Shown: positions 8,397-18,050, numbered from the stretch's first letter. The stretch: 64,000 bases of DNA from UBA4421 sp002704225 (GCA_902556425.1 CACDWG010000012.1:1-64000); one strand, 5' to 3'. The notes: generated by a model from the sequence alone, not told the origin. Numbers and translations: made by a program.

Positions 8397-10829
8397 CTAT
8401 TGCATCCGTTCACCTCGGGGGTCGTAAAACGCCCCTAGCTGGACGGTAATCGGGAAGCGTTTGAGTGCTACTTCCACTTCGAATTGGCCCTCGTTCAGCC
8501 ATGCGGCGGTAACGCCGTCAGCATGGCTGAGTTCAGCCATGGCAAGGCTCTTGCTCACGCGGTGGCCCCACGCGGCAGAAGTGGTTAAGCCAACCAGTTC
8601 CCCATTCCTCAAGATCGGCTCGTCGTGGAGCATGTAGGGGGCATCGTCGACATCAATGGCGAGATTGACCAATCGTCGCGTTTGTACGCCGCGTGCGAGA
8701 TCAATGGCCTGTTTGCCGATGTAGTCGCTCTTGTTCTTTGATGTGGCAAAGCCCAATCCCGCCTGCAGCGGTGTGATGTGATCGTGTATGTCATCGCCCC
8801 AATGCTTGAAGCCTTTTTCCATACGGCAGGCATTCATGGCATGAAACCCAGCGGCGCGAATGTTCAGTGTTTGGCCCTCGGTCCAAAGCATCTGCCACAG
8901 CGCGGTCGCTTGGTTTCGAGGCAGATACAGTTCGTAGCCTCGCTCGCCCACGTAGCTCAGACGATTAGCCCGCAGGGTCAGGTCGCCGGCCTGTAACCGT
9001 CTGGATTCATAATAGGCTAGGTCGTTGGCCGCAACGGGATCGTCGCAGATACGCGAGAGCAGTTCTGTGGAACGCGGGCCCATAACGCCGATAATCGCGC
9101 CGTCCTGATCCTGAGTCAGCAGGCAGTCGAAGTCGGCGCTGTGCTGGGTCAGCCAAAACCAATCTCTGCGTTCACTGGCGCAGGCGCTGACGATCATGAA
9201 GGTGTTGTGATCGATCCGGCTAATGGTGACGTCTGCCTCAATACCGCCGTCGGTATTTAACCACTGGGTATAGACGATTTTGCCAACCGGGACGTCGACA
9301 TCGTTGGCGCAAATGTATTGCAGGCACGCCAGCGCCTCAGGACCGCTTATGTGGAAAATTGGATAACTCGACTGATCGAACAGGGCAACATCGTTTGCCA
9401 GCGCATCGCATTCGCGCTGACAGGCGTCAAACCAATTGGGTTTGCCGTAGGTGTATTCGTAACGCGCAGGTTCATCCACGGCATACCAGTTGGGTCGTTC
9501 CCAGCCGGCCAATTCCCCCATCACCGCGCCCTGTTCCAGCGCCACATCATGCAGCGGGCTGAGACGTATGTTGCGGCTGGTGGCGTATTGCCGGTGGGGC
9601 CAGTGCATGTCGTACAACAGCCCCAAGGATTCCTTGGTGCGCTCGTATAGAAAATCTTGTTGGCTTTGAAACACAAACGTCCGGCGCACGTCCACATCCC
9701 ACAGATCCATGGGAGGCTTGCCGTGACGCATCCACTCAGCCAACACCTTGCCCGCGCCGCCAGACGATTGAATGCCAATGGAGTTAAAGCCGCAGGCGAC
9801 AAACAAATTTTCTGCTTCGGGTGTTGGCCCAAGCAGGTAACGGTCGTCGGGGGTGAAGCTTTCAGGCCCGTTAAAAAATAAGTTGATGCCGGCGTCGGCA
9901 AGCTCTGGAAAACGTGCGATGGCCTTATTCAGCACAGGTTCAAAGTGCGAAAAGTCGTCTGGCAGGGCGTCGAAACAAAAGTCCTCTGGGATGCCGTCCA
10001 TGCCCCAAGGTTTGGCTTCCAGTTCAAAACAACCCAAAAGCAACTTGCCTGCATCGTATTTGTAATACGCTTGCTCGTCCGGCACCCGCAGCGTTGGGCG
10101 CATGGCGCTGAACGTATCCAAGGGTTCGGTGACCAAGTAAAAATGCTCGGCGGCGTGCAGTGGCAGATGGATGTTGTGCTGTGCGGCGAATTCCCGGGAC
10201 CACATACCGCCCGCTAAAACCACCTGCTTGGCCTCGATGAGGGAGCCATCGTCGAGATACACGCCGATCACTTTGTTGTGCTTTAAAGCCAGACGATCGA
10301 CCTTGGTGTCTTCGAAAATATGGGCGCCGCCTTGGCGCGCGCCCTTGGCCAGTGCGAGGGTAGTGTCCACTGGGTTGGTTTGTCCGTCCCCAGGCAGCAA
10401 TACCCCACCACAGACGTCGCGGGTTTCAATACCCGGCCAGTGCTGATGGACATGCTCTGGTCCAATCAGTTCGCAGTTCACGCCAAAAGCGTTTGCCATC
10501 GTGGCTTGCCGTTTCAGTTCCTCCAGACGCTCGGCGTGTAGTGCTACCGTCATAGAGCCGCTTGTCTGGTAGCCGGTTTCTTGCCCTGTCTGGCGCGCTA
10601 GGTCTGCGAACAGCTCGACCGAGTAGCGAGCCAGACGCGTCATGTTCTGCGAGGCCCGTAGCTGTGCAACAAGTCCTGCGGCATGCCACGTCGTACCGGA
10701 CGTCAATTTCTTGCGCTCCAATACCACGACATCAGACACGCCAAGCTGGGTGAGATGGTAGGCAACGGAGCAACCGATGATGCCGCCGCCGATGACGATG
10801 ACTTCGGCAGATGTCATATCAGGACGCAT
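8397..10829 (-). CDS. GcvT-domain FAD-dependent oxidoreductase (dimethylglycine/sarcosine dehydrogenase type)
   Basis: Protein of 810 residues. The N-terminal DAO-type FAD domain has VIGGGIIGCSVAYHL (about 12-25) and TTWHAAGLV, where His49 matches the position that binds FAD covalently in dimethylglycine dehydrogenases. The middle is an FAO_M-like linker (RPNWYAV, SSYPIFHISGP). The C-terminal half is an aminomethyltransferase (GcvT) fold that binds tetrahydrofolate (WLNTDGGIEADVTISRID, VGERGYELYLPRNQA, MEKGFKHWGDDI). Such enzymes oxidatively demethylate N-methylated glycines and pass the one-carbon unit to folate. It is three bases downstream of the serine hydrolase stop-start junction, on the same strand, so the two form an operon. 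M5 is an alternative start. Confidence 0.88.
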   Translation of the reverse strand: MRPDMTSAEVIVIGGGIIGCSVAYHLTQLGVSDVVVLERKKLTSGTTWHAAGLVAQLRASQNMTRLARYSVELFADLARQTGQETGYQTSGSMTVALHAERLEELKRQATMANAFGVNCELIGPEHVHQHWPGIETRDVCGGVLLPGDGQTNPVDTTLALAKGARQGGAHIFEDTKVDRLALKHNKVIGVYLDDGSLIEAKQVVLAGGMWSREFAAQHNIHLPLHAAEHFYLVTEPLDTFSAMRPTLRVPDEQAYYKYDAGKLLLGCFELEAKPWGMDGIPEDFCFDALPDDFSHFEPVLNKAIARFPELADAGINLFFNGPESFTPDDRYLLGPTPEAENLFVACGFNSIGIQSSGGAGKVLAEWMRHGKPPMDLWDVDVRRTFVFQSQQDFLYERTKESLGLLYDMHWPHRQYATSRNIRLSPLHDVALEQGAVMGELAGWERPNWYAVDEPARYEYTYGKPNWFDACQRECDALANDVALFDQSSYPIFHISGPEALACLQYICANDVDVPVGKIVYTQWLNTDGGIEADVTISRIDHNTFMIVSACASERRDWFWLTQHSADFDCLLTQDQDGAIIGVMGPRSTELLSRICDDPVAANDLAYYESRRLQAGDLTLRANRLSYVGERGYELYLPRNQATALWQMLWTEGQTLNIRAAGFHAMNACRMEKGFKHWGDDIHDHITPLQAGLGFATSKNKSDYIGKQAIDLARGVQTRRLVNLAIDVDDAPYMLHDEPILRNGELVGLTTSAAWGHRVSKSLAMAELSHADGVTAAWLNEGQFEVEVALKRFPITVQLGAFYDPRGERMQ

Positions 10830-10832
10830 CTT

Positions 10833-11993
10833 TCAGATCTGCGCAGCTAGAGCGCGTAGCGCCCGATAAGTCGCACCCCAGAGCCCAAGATCTGTTGGAT
10901 ACGGGTGGGACGAGAGTTTGACGCAGACCAACTGCTTGCTGCGGTGGATGTAGATGGTTTGGCCGTGAATGCCGATGCACATGATTTCGTCGGATTCGCG
11001 GTCTGCCCATACCTGATTCGTGTAGTGACCATTGGGTAACAGGCCGTGATAGTCGCTGGCCGCAAATAATTCGCGCAGTTCGTCATTTCCCAGTCGCGTA
11101 TCACGCACCCAACTCGCAGGGAGGATTTGTTGATCGTTGTAAAACCCGTCGTTTCTCAGCATTTCACCAAATCGCGCCAAGTCTCGTGCGCAGGCGCTCA
11201 TGCCGGCGCCCATGTAGGGAAGACCGGTGGGGTCTACCACGACGTTGGCATCCTGTTCCGGCCCCAGCGGTTGCCAGAGTCTTTGAGCAAAGAATTCACA
11301 GAAAGGCGTGTTGGTAGCGCGCTCGATCACTGCGGTACATAGATTGGTCAAAACCGTGCGGTAGTGAAAACGTTCGCCTTCCCCTTGCTCGGTTTGGCTG
11401 CGTTCTTTGCAGTAATCGATGAGAGATCTCGGCGATGAATCCGATTGCAGATCAGGACGCCATCCGACCACGGCGGCCTCATGCCAAAAGTCGTCCTTGG
11501 GCTGATCGTAGTCCTCGGAATAGGCCACTGCTGCGGTCATGTCCAATGCACGCTGTACCGTTGTTTCGCTGAAGGCGCTGTTCGCAAGTTCTGGTAAGTA
11601 AGCACTGACATACTTGCTTGTGTCTAGTAGGCCGTCCTCAACAGCAATGCCTGCGAGCATGCCCACAAAGGATTTGGATACGGAGTTCAGCAGGTGCTGG
11701 GTGTTATCCTGCATGTTGTTGCGATATTCCTCGGTGACGATGACTCCCTCTTTGAGCACCAAAAATGCGTCGGTAAACGTGCTGTCGAGGAAATGCTGCA
11801 GTGGTTCTGTCGCGCCCTTTGATACAGGGTAGGTCAGCTGGGACGTATCCTCTAGGGCGTATTCAAACGCCATCGCTGACTTGGTGCTCCGCTGGATCGT
11901 CTGTGTGGCAAACAACGCCGACATATGCTGAAAGCTGTGTCGGTTGTGTGGCGGTTGATTCCAATTGGCGGACGAGTAGGCGGCTTCGGTCAT
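10833..11993 (-). CDS. Beta-lactamase-class-C-like serine hydrolase
   Basis: Protein of 386 residues of the beta-lactamase/CubicO fold: the SxxK motif lies in NSVSKSFVGMLAG (about 105-115), a Tyr-containing FHYRTVLTNLC element in the middle supplies the YxN-like position, and the C-terminal GIHGQTIYIHRSK replaces the usual KTG strand. No signal peptide is evident, so it is probably cytoplasmic; family members act as esterases or amidases rather than true beta-lactamases. It is upstream of the GcvT-domain oxidoreductase with a three-base gap. The combination suggests breakdown of an amide or ester that releases an N-methylated amine, but this is inference. Confidence 0.8.
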   Translation of the reverse strand: MTEAAYSSANWNQPPHNRHSFQHMSALFATQTIQRSTKSAMAFEYALEDTSQLTYPVSKGATEPLQHFLDSTFTDAFLVLKEGVIVTEEYRNNMQDNTQHLLNSVSKSFVGMLAGIAVEDGLLDTSKYVSAYLPELANSAFSETTVQRALDMTAAVAYSEDYDQPKDDFWHEAAVVGWRPDLQSDSSPRSLIDYCKERSQTEQGEGERFHYRTVLTNLCTAVIERATNTPFCEFFAQRLWQPLGPEQDANVVVDPTGLPYMGAGMSACARDLARFGEMLRNDGFYNDQQILPASWVRDTRLGNDELRELFAASDYHGLLPNGHYTNQVWADRESDEIMCIGIHGQTIYIHRSKQLVCVKLSSHPYPTDLGLWGATYRALRALAAQI

Positions 11994-12178
11994 AATGGAT
12001 TACTTCCTAAAAGAAAGGCCCGAGGTTGAGTCAGGGACAACAGTGGCGTCAAGGTTTTCTCTGCGGGCGTTGTTTGTGAATCGCACTGCGTTATCGGCCG
12101 GGAATGCCATGATGCTCCGCGAAACAGTGCTAAGGTTTCCTTCAGTTTGGTTTCTGATATCTCCACGGGAGGTTGTAT

Positions 12179-12652
12179 ATGACACGACGTAATAGCGTAT
12201 TCACGGTGCTTGCCGGCATCGGTTTGATACTGATTTTCGCCGCCCCCATTGGACCGCTGCCGGGGTTTTTCATTGGCGGTAAGTCCACGCCAATCCCAGA
12301 AATCTGGTCTGATACGTCGAAGGTGGACGAAATCCTGCTCAAGGTGCCGGGCACCCTGCCTCGGGTTGTGATCATCTGGGTGGTTCAGGTGGAAGGCCAG
12401 TTGTATGTTGTCGGCAGCGGTGAGAGCGGCTGGGTGCAGCGCATAGGTCAGGGTGCGCCGGTGGAAATGCGCCTTCGTGATCGCAGATACTCGCTGACGG
12501 CAACGCCGGTTACCTCAGGATTAGAATCCATCATCACCGCCTATAAGGACAAGTACCGGCCGAACTATCCCGACATTGTTGCTGGATTCCCTTCGCTGGA
12601 AGACAGCGAGGGTGCCTATGGCGTGTTCCGATTGGATCCCAGATCCGAGTAG
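12179..12652 (+). CDS. Membrane-anchored protein of unknown function, possibly PNPOx-like split-barrel fold
   Basis: Protein of 157 residues from ATG 12179, which lies six bases after GGGAGG; a TTG two codons upstream is less likely. One N-terminal hydrophobic segment (about 10-32) looks like an uncleaved anchor or signal. The rest (VVIIWVVQVEGQLYVVGSGESGWVQRI ... VEMRLRDRRYSLTATPV) has the rhythm of a flavin-binding split-barrel like those of deazaflavin or PNPOx-type proteins, but no catalytic motif is certain. Its last 37 bases overlap the 3' end of blh on the other strand. Confidence 0.6.
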   Translation: MTRRNSVFTVLAGIGLILIFAAPIGPLPGFFIGGKSTPIPEIWSDTSKVDEILLKVPGTLPRVVIIWVVQVEGQLYVVGSGESGWVQRIGQGAPVEMRLRDRRYSLTATPVTSGLESIITAYKDKYRPNYPDIVAGFPSLEDSEGAYGVFRLDPRSE

Positions 12653-13506
12653 CGCTTCGCTAAAAACAATAACGTCATATGGGGCACGGTTAGGGCGGCC
12701 AACGCAAGAAATGTATAGCGCAGGGCGGAGCCGTCTAGGCTGCTGCCCAGATCCGTAGGCCAGGTCACTGGGAACCACCACACCAGCCCAACGAGGGAGA
12801 CCAAAACGAGCGCGCTCAGGGCGTGAATACCGCGCATGGACGCACCCTGAATTCGGCGTCGCCATCGGGTCAGGTGAAAAGGGCTGTGCAGGCACGCGAA
12901 ATAGCAGCCAAATGCAGCCAGTGGTCCGGCCACCCAGCACATCCCAACGTAGCTCATCAGAAGGATCGGTTTGGGACTCCAGCGGCTCCCGTCGGACACA
13001 CGGTCGGGCAGGCAGCACAAGGCTGTCGCAGGAATCGACAAGAGTCCCATGATTTTCGTCAGCAGCGCGACCTCGGCGATTCCCGCGATCACCGCAAATA
13101 GCGGTTCCACTGATTGGGGTGCCAGCAGGCAAGGCAGTCCCACGATCGACAGACCCCACGACCATTTGCGCTTGGTCCCCTGATCTGGCCAGTCTGAGTC
13201 GCCGAAGTGGTATGCCGAGTAGGCGAGGAAACTGCTCAAAAACCACAGGGGCATAAGCCACCACAACAAAACGGTGATGCCCGCCAAGCCAACGTAGACG
13301 ACGAGGGCGAATGCCAAGGCCGACCCTTCGTAGCGTGCTGACATAATGTGGTAATCAAATGCGCCATGGGGCAGTCCGGCCAGCAATATGACGAGGCAGA
13401 GCAGTGCAACAAATGTCGGGTGGGCCGTGCCGATCACGGTGGCCAGCACGAGGACGGAAGCACTGCCTCCCAGAAAAAATGCAAAGGGTTTAAGAGCGCC
13501 AAACAT
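12616..13506 (-). CDS. blh: Brp/Blh-family beta-carotene 15,15'-dioxygenase (retinal-forming)
   Basis: Integral membrane protein of 296 residues with seven or more hydrophobic segments and the Blh histidine motifs: LAGLPHGAFDYH (about 46-55), SAYHFGDSDW, FACLHSPFHL and VPHMTLLF near the end; these His residues bind the catalytic iron. The enzyme cleaves beta-carotene symmetrically to two retinal molecules, the chromophore of the rhodopsin encoded at the head of this operon. The ATG at 13504-13506 lies inside the end of crtY (17-base overlap), suggesting translational coupling; a longer frame upstream is not family-like. It is the last gene of the operon and converges on the gene at 12179-12652. 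Confidence 0.92.
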   Translation of the reverse strand: MFGALKPFAFFLGGSASVLVLATVIGTAHPTFVALLCLVILLAGLPHGAFDYHIMSARYEGSALAFALVVYVGLAGITVLLWWLMPLWFLSSFLAYSAYHFGDSDWPDQGTKRKWSWGLSIVGLPCLLAPQSVEPLFAVIAGIAEVALLTKIMGLLSIPATALCCLPDRVSDGSRWSPKPILLMSYVGMCWVAGPLAAFGCYFACLHSPFHLTRWRRRIQGASMRGIHALSALVLVSLVGLVWWFPVTWPTDLGSSLDGSALRYTFLALAALTVPHMTLLFLAKRYSDLGSNRNTP

Positions 13507-14647
13507 GTCGCATGGCCTGCAGGATAAAGGTGCCCTTCGGCAGTGCCAGCATGACTCGAACATAGTCGGCTGGTTTTGCGTTATCGCCCAAAAAGCGCGT
13601 TAAGGCATCGGTAGGGACGTTTTTGAAAAGGCGGAAAAATATCTCGCCAGCCCGCTGCGGGTGCCGTTCAAGAAAGCCGATAAACACCGCGTCAAACCAT
13701 CGGTTTAATCGTGATCTTGCTGGTACGGTCATAGCCTCAGGGTTGCTGCACAAAGCATCGACCTGGCGGCGGGCCTGAACTTGCGCATGGGGATAGCAGT
13801 ACCCGGTAGACGGTTTGACGGTGTCGCTGTGCAAGCCCATGGGAACGATATGACTGTGAGGCCTGCGAGAAAGGTCTGGCGCTTGCCGAGGCATCGGTAT
13901 AACACCCTGTTCTTGATGTCTGATCTGCCAGCGACTGATTTCAAAGCGCTGATGCAAATAATCGGTGATTTCCGCCGCGTAATCCGCTTCATCAAGCACC
14001 TGGGTTGAAAAATGCGTTGTCTCAATCAGAGCATGCCGCGGACTCATGGGCAGTACGTAGAAGAAATGGATGTCTTCGGCCTCGGCTGCAAAGTCCATCA
14101 AGGTCACGGTTGACGGATCAAATACGTCGACGTCTGTCTCAATTTCCCAGCCGACGAAGTGCTGTAGCAAGATGCCTTCGGGGGTAGGCGTTGGTCGGGT
14201 ATCGAATACTCGACGAGCTTGAATTGTCTCGCTCTTGCTTTGCACAGACACGCCGTTTTTGTAGGGCGAAACCTGTGTCGCGCTGTCATCCAGACGCAGA
14301 GTGACGTTGTCCGAGGCGGTGATCGCTGCCTGACTAATCTCATAGAACTTGGCGCTGTCGACTCTCACGTAGGGCGTGGTGGCGCTTTCACTTACGTGTG
14401 TGTATCCGTTGCAGCTGACTCTCCATCGGTGCCACCGATGGCTGATGGCTTCGTCGAAGGGGGTTGGCTCATGTTGCCAGTAGCACCAGGTCTTGTCCCG
14501 GCTGTAGTTGCTGCGCGGCTCAAGAATCAGCGCCTGCGGCTTGTCGGTGGAATCCGCCGCCTCTTGCTGGGCCAGATGATAGCCAAGGGTCAGACCCGTC
14601 ATGCCGCCGCCCAGAATGACTAAGTCAAAGTCAGTGGCGTCGCTCAC
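13490..14647 (-). CDS. crtY: Lycopene beta-cyclase
   Basis: Protein of 385 residues of the bacterial CrtY type: N-terminal dinucleotide-binding loop LVILGGGMTGLTLGYHLA, then SRDKTWCYWQHEPTPFDEAI, VFDTRP, QHFVGWEIETDVDVFDP with the conserved MDFAAE region (the motif that includes the catalytic acid in this family), and GYCYPHAQ towards the C-terminus. It converts both ends of lycopene to beta-rings, giving beta-carotene. It starts nine bases after the crtB stop and overlaps blh by 17 bases, so it lies inside the retinal operon. Confidence 0.93.
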   Translation of the reverse strand: MSDATDFDLVILGGGMTGLTLGYHLAQQEAADSTDKPQALILEPRSNYSRDKTWCYWQHEPTPFDEAISHRWHRWRVSCNGYTHVSESATTPYVRVDSAKFYEISQAAITASDNVTLRLDDSATQVSPYKNGVSVQSKSETIQARRVFDTRPTPTPEGILLQHFVGWEIETDVDVFDPSTVTLMDFAAEAEDIHFFYVLPMSPRHALIETTHFSTQVLDEADYAAEITDYLHQRFEISRWQIRHQEQGVIPMPRQAPDLSRRPHSHIVPMGLHSDTVKPSTGYCYPHAQVQARRQVDALCSNPEAMTVPARSRLNRWFDAVFIGFLERHPQRAGEIFFRLFKNVPTDALTRFLGDNAKPADYVRVMLALPKGTFILQAMRHVWRS

Positions 14648-14656
14648 TGGCGCAGA

Positions 14657-15586
14657 TCAGGCGGAAAAGCGTCGGCGATCCAGTGCCTGATGCAACTGTT
14701 CGCGGTGTGGGAATTTGCCAATCAGTAGTGTGCTGGAGCCATCACGCATCCGCTGAAGAAGCAGCTCGGTGATCAACAGGCATTTGCGCTCGGCAGAAAC
14801 CACCGTGCGCTGCTGCCAGTAAGACTTTTCGCTTCTCGCGACTTTCTCGCCAATGGCCTGATAGAGCCGAGCAGCCACCTTGATGGCTTGTCGAACCGTG
14901 CGCGGCAGATAGCCATAACCCAAGGCAGCGCTCGCGTAGTACTCGTCGGCAATGGCGAGGAGTCTCAGTGCACCTTGATAGGCGCTGGCGCGCTGTACTT
15001 CGTCGCCCTGAACCAAGCCGTCACAATCCACCGGCGTGGGCAGCAGGCTCGCCGGTACATAAATCCGATGTCGTTCTGCGTCTTCCAAAATGTCTCGGGC
15101 GATATTGCTCATTTGCATCGCCACACCCAGATCCACAGCGAAGGGCAGAGCCTTGGCGTCACGTACCCCAAAGACATGGCACATCATCAGACCCACGGTT
15201 GAGGCGACGCCGTAGGCGAATTGGACAAGCTCGTCCACATTTGCCAGCGCTCTGGGGTACTGATCCTCAATCAAGGTGTCGACGAAATCCAATAGCAAGG
15301 CGGTGGGAATTTCAAAGTCTCGCTGCAAACAGAGCATGTCGCTGATACCAGGGTCTTGACTTGCTCCGCGGCAGATTTCCTGTCGAATGCGAATGAGTTC
15401 GCTGTGGTTTTTACCTGCCGGTGCGGCGTCTGCCAGATCGTCCAACTGGCGACAGAATGCGTACAGCCGAGCAACGGCTTCGTACCGCTCCTTGGGTAAA
15501 AATTTTGCTGCCAAAGCAAAGGTTTTGGCATTGGCGGTGAAGCTTGCTTTCGCCTGATCTAATTGATGATGGCTTAGTTTGGGCAT
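14657..15586 (-). CDS. crtB: Phytoene synthase
   Basis: Protein of 309 residues. The Asp-rich substrate/Mg site is ARLYAFCRQLDDLAD (about 37-51), and the squalene/phytoene synthase signatures YAFGVAS-like (FAYGVASTVGLMM) and LGVAMQMSNIARDILEDAERHRIYVP are present, the latter with the second DxxxD. It joins two geranylgeranyl diphosphates to phytoene. The ATG at 15584-15586 gives MPKLSHHQLDQAK and overlaps the 3' end of crtI by 13 bases; a frame 68 codons longer is open but overlaps crtI further and is not family-like. Confidence 0.93.
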   Translation of the reverse strand: MPKLSHHQLDQAKASFTANAKTFALAAKFLPKERYEAVARLYAFCRQLDDLADAAPAGKNHSELIRIRQEICRGASQDPGISDMLCLQRDFEIPTALLLDFVDTLIEDQYPRALANVDELVQFAYGVASTVGLMMCHVFGVRDAKALPFAVDLGVAMQMSNIARDILEDAERHRIYVPASLLPTPVDCDGLVQGDEVQRASAYQGALRLLAIADEYYASAALGYGYLPRTVRQAIKVAARLYQAIGEKVARSEKSYWQQRTVVSAERKCLLITELLLQRMRDGSSTLLIGKFPHREQLHQALDRRRFSA

Positions 15587-17079
15587 GGCAGGGCCTGTGT
15601 TGTCTCTGGACAATCCTCTAAAAGTAGGTGCTCGATGACCTTGGCTGAACTGAGTACCCCTGGCACTCCGGCTCCGGGATGGGTACCCGCGCCAACGAAG
15701 TAGAGATTGGCGAAATCTTCTGCGCGGTTGTGGAAGCGGAAGAATGCGGATTGGGTGAAGATGGGCGCAATGGAAAAACCAGCGCCCCACTGAGATTGGT
15801 ACTGCTGAGCGAAATCTGTGGGATCGAAATCAAAGCAGACCTCCAGATGGTCTCTGACGTTGGGTAAGACTTTGCTTTCTAAAATATCCAAGACGCGCTC
15901 TTTTACCTGTTGTTTAACGTCTGCCCAGTCGTCGCGCTGTAAATTAGGTACCGGGGCCAATACGTAGAAGGCGTCTTTGCCGTCGGGGGCTAGAGCAGGA
16001 TCCGTTGCCGTAGGCCGATGCAAATACAAGCTCAGGTCGTCGCCGACCTCCGCGCCGTCGAAGATCCGCTGCAGCAACTCCTGATAGGTGTCGCCAAAAA
16101 TGATCGTGTGGTGTTCGACATCTTCGTATTTCCGGTCTGTCCCAAAGTACAGGACGTAAAGTCCCATGGAGTATTTCAGTCTATCAATACGTTTGTCGGT
16201 CCAGGTTTTACGATGTGTCGAATCGATCAAGTTTTTGTAGGTATATGCCGGGTCGCCATTGCAGATAACCCGATCGGCGGCGATCGATGTGCCGTCTTCC
16301 AGGGTGACGCCGGTAGCACGACCGTCTTCGATTTGAATTTGAGCAACGCTCCGGCCTATGCGAATATCGATGCCCTGCTCGATCATCAGCTGACCGAGGG
16401 CTTGAACCAGCGCGCCGGTGCCACCTCGAGGGAAGTGCACCCCCCAACGCCGTTCCAAGTAGTGGATCAGCGAGTAGATGCTGGTGGTGGAAAATGGATT
16501 GCCGCCCACGAGCAGTGGCTGGATGCTAAAGGCTCTGCGCAGTCTTTCGTCTTTGAGGTAGCGTTTGGTGAATTGCCACACCGTTCGATAGCAACCAAGT
16601 CGAATCAGATCCGGCACTTGTTTGAGCATGAACCAAAATTTGTTAAAGGGTACGTGGGCCAGTTGACCAAAGCCGACGTCGAATATTTTTTCCGAATGGG
16701 CGAGTAGTTTTTTATAGCCTTCAACGTCGTCAGGATTGATGCGCTCGATTTCTTTTAGCGTGTCTTCCACCGTGCCGCCGTAGTTCAGATGCGAACCGTC
16801 GTTAAATTCGTATCGATACCAAGGTGAGACTGGAAGGATCTCAACGTAATTCTTAATGTTGCGGTCGAATAGCTCGAAGAGCTCGTCGAACAAAAATGGC
16901 GCGGTGATCACCGTTGGGCCGGCATCAAAAGTAAAGCCATCGCGGTGAAAGGTTTGAGCTCGTCCACCCAACTGCTCGAGGCGTTCGATAACGGTCACGT
17001 CGAAACCCATCTTTCGAGCACGTAAGGCGCTAGCGAGCCCGCCGAAACCGCTGCCGATCACAAGGACATGCTCGCTCAT
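15574..17079 (-). CDS. crtI: Phytoene desaturase (lycopene-forming type)
   Basis: Protein of 501 residues with the FAD-binding loop VLVIGSGFGGLASALRARKMG at the N-terminus, ERLEQLGGRAQTF and FDAGPTVITAPF, and the C-terminal bacterial phytoene desaturase signature FANLYFVGAGTHPGAGVPGV. CrtI introduces four double bonds in phytoene to give lycopene. The ATG at 17077-17079 overlaps the crtE stop codon in an ATGA arrangement, a strong sign of translational coupling; an upstream in-frame ATG at 17115 would lie within crtE and is not used here. Confidence 0.94.
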   Translation of the reverse strand: MSEHVLVIGSGFGGLASALRARKMGFDVTVIERLEQLGGRAQTFHRDGFTFDAGPTVITAPFLFDELFELFDRNIKNYVEILPVSPWYRYEFNDGSHLNYGGTVEDTLKEIERINPDDVEGYKKLLAHSEKIFDVGFGQLAHVPFNKFWFMLKQVPDLIRLGCYRTVWQFTKRYLKDERLRRAFSIQPLLVGGNPFSTTSIYSLIHYLERRWGVHFPRGGTGALVQALGQLMIEQGIDIRIGRSVAQIQIEDGRATGVTLEDGTSIAADRVICNGDPAYTYKNLIDSTHRKTWTDKRIDRLKYSMGLYVLYFGTDRKYEDVEHHTIIFGDTYQELLQRIFDGAEVGDDLSLYLHRPTATDPALAPDGKDAFYVLAPVPNLQRDDWADVKQQVKERVLDILESKVLPNVRDHLEVCFDFDPTDFAQQYQSQWGAGFSIAPIFTQSAFFRFHNRAEDFANLYFVGAGTHPGAGVPGVLSSAKVIEHLLLEDCPETTQALPCPN

Positions 17080-18050
17080 ACGGCTTCCACGCTTACGGCT
17101 GTTTGCTTCTGCCAAGGGCTGTAGGTCGGCGTTGATTGGGCTTCACGAATGGGCGGCGAGATGAGGTGTCCAGTGATGAAATGCTCCACTACCAAGGCGC
17201 TGTGCGCCGACAGATATGTGGCTTCATAACGTGCGTTGTCTAGGGCGGTATTCAGCCAGTGCTGGCATTTGCGTATGGCCTTTGACCGCAGGCGGGCGTT
17301 GTTCACGAGCGCGTGAAATGGGTCAACCTTAGGAAACAGCGTGCTGCAAGCCGCGACTGGGGCGGTAATGACACGATGCTGTATGTCTTCGTCAGCGGCT
17401 AAGTTGTTGGGTGTCGCGTAGGGTTTGAGATCGTCAAGAATTTGATAGGCCAATCCCAACTGTTCTCCGCAGCGGCGGGCCGATGACGTGTCTTGGTTTG
17501 CAGAGCCGTTCAACAATGCGGCAAATTGCAGCGGTAGCGCAATCAAGGCCCCGGTCTTGTTAATCGCGACTTCGTTGTAGAACGCCTGAAATTCGCCTTG
17601 CGTCGCATTCGTTAGCTGAAGGTGTTGGCCGGATGCGGCACGGCTGACCGACTGAGAGAGCGCCAGTATCAGTGGTCCCTTGATCGTGTCGATCTGCCGG
17701 GCTTCGGCTACGGCACGAAAGGCCGATGCAACCAAGTGGTCGCCAAGCAATAGGGCTGCGTTGGCACCGTATTGGCGCCAGACCGTCGGCATGCCTCGCC
17801 GGCGCTCGGTCTGGTCTTGAATATCATCATGAACGATGGAGGCCTCGTGAATCAGTTCAACCGCAGCAGCGGCGTGCACGAGGGCTTTGATGTTTTGGGG
17901 TTTCGGGGTTGCAGCAAAAAGCAGTTTCGAGCGCGTGCGCTTGCCCGGTCTGGATAAATGATGTCGGGCTGCTTGAGACAGTGCGCCGGCGTCTTCGCCA
18001 TAGCGATGAATGGTTTGCTCAAGGGCAGTGGCTAGAAGGTGATCCTGCAT
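17076..18050 (-). CDS. crtE: Geranylgeranyl diphosphate synthase (polyprenyl synthetase)
   Basis: Protein of 324 residues. It has the trans-prenyltransferase signatures SRPGKRTRSKLL, the first Asp-rich motif in ELIHEASIVHDDIQD (DDxxD), LLGDHLVASAF, and the second Asp region LAYQILDDLKPY. It supplies GGPP to the downstream phytoene synthase. It is the second gene of the operon, 105 bases after the proteorhodopsin stop; a small hairpin lies in that gap. No isopentenyl-diphosphate isomerase gene is in this cluster, unlike some published proteorhodopsin operons. Confidence 0.9.
   Translation of the reverse strand: MQDHLLATALEQTIHRYGEDAGALSQAARHHLSRPGKRTRSKLLFAATPKPQNIKALVHAAAAVELIHEASIVHDDIQDQTERRRGMPTVWRQYGANAALLLGDHLVASAFRAVAEARQIDTIKGPLILALSQSVSRAASGQHLQLTNATQGEFQAFYNEVAINKTGALIALPLQFAALLNGSANQDTSSARRCGEQLGLAYQILDDLKPYATPNNLAADEDIQHRVITAPVAACSTLFPKVDPFHALVNNARLRSKAIRKCQHWLNTALDNARYEATYLSAHSALVVEHFITGHLISPPIREAQSTPTYSPWQKQTAVSVEAV

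Noticed and set aside
12521..13264. A 247-codon minus-strand frame overlapping blh.
   Set aside because: Other frame of the same DNA as blh; blh carries all the histidine motifs.
16018..16707. A 229-codon plus-strand frame antisense to crtI.
   Set aside because: Shadow of crtI; no ribosome site and no family similarity.
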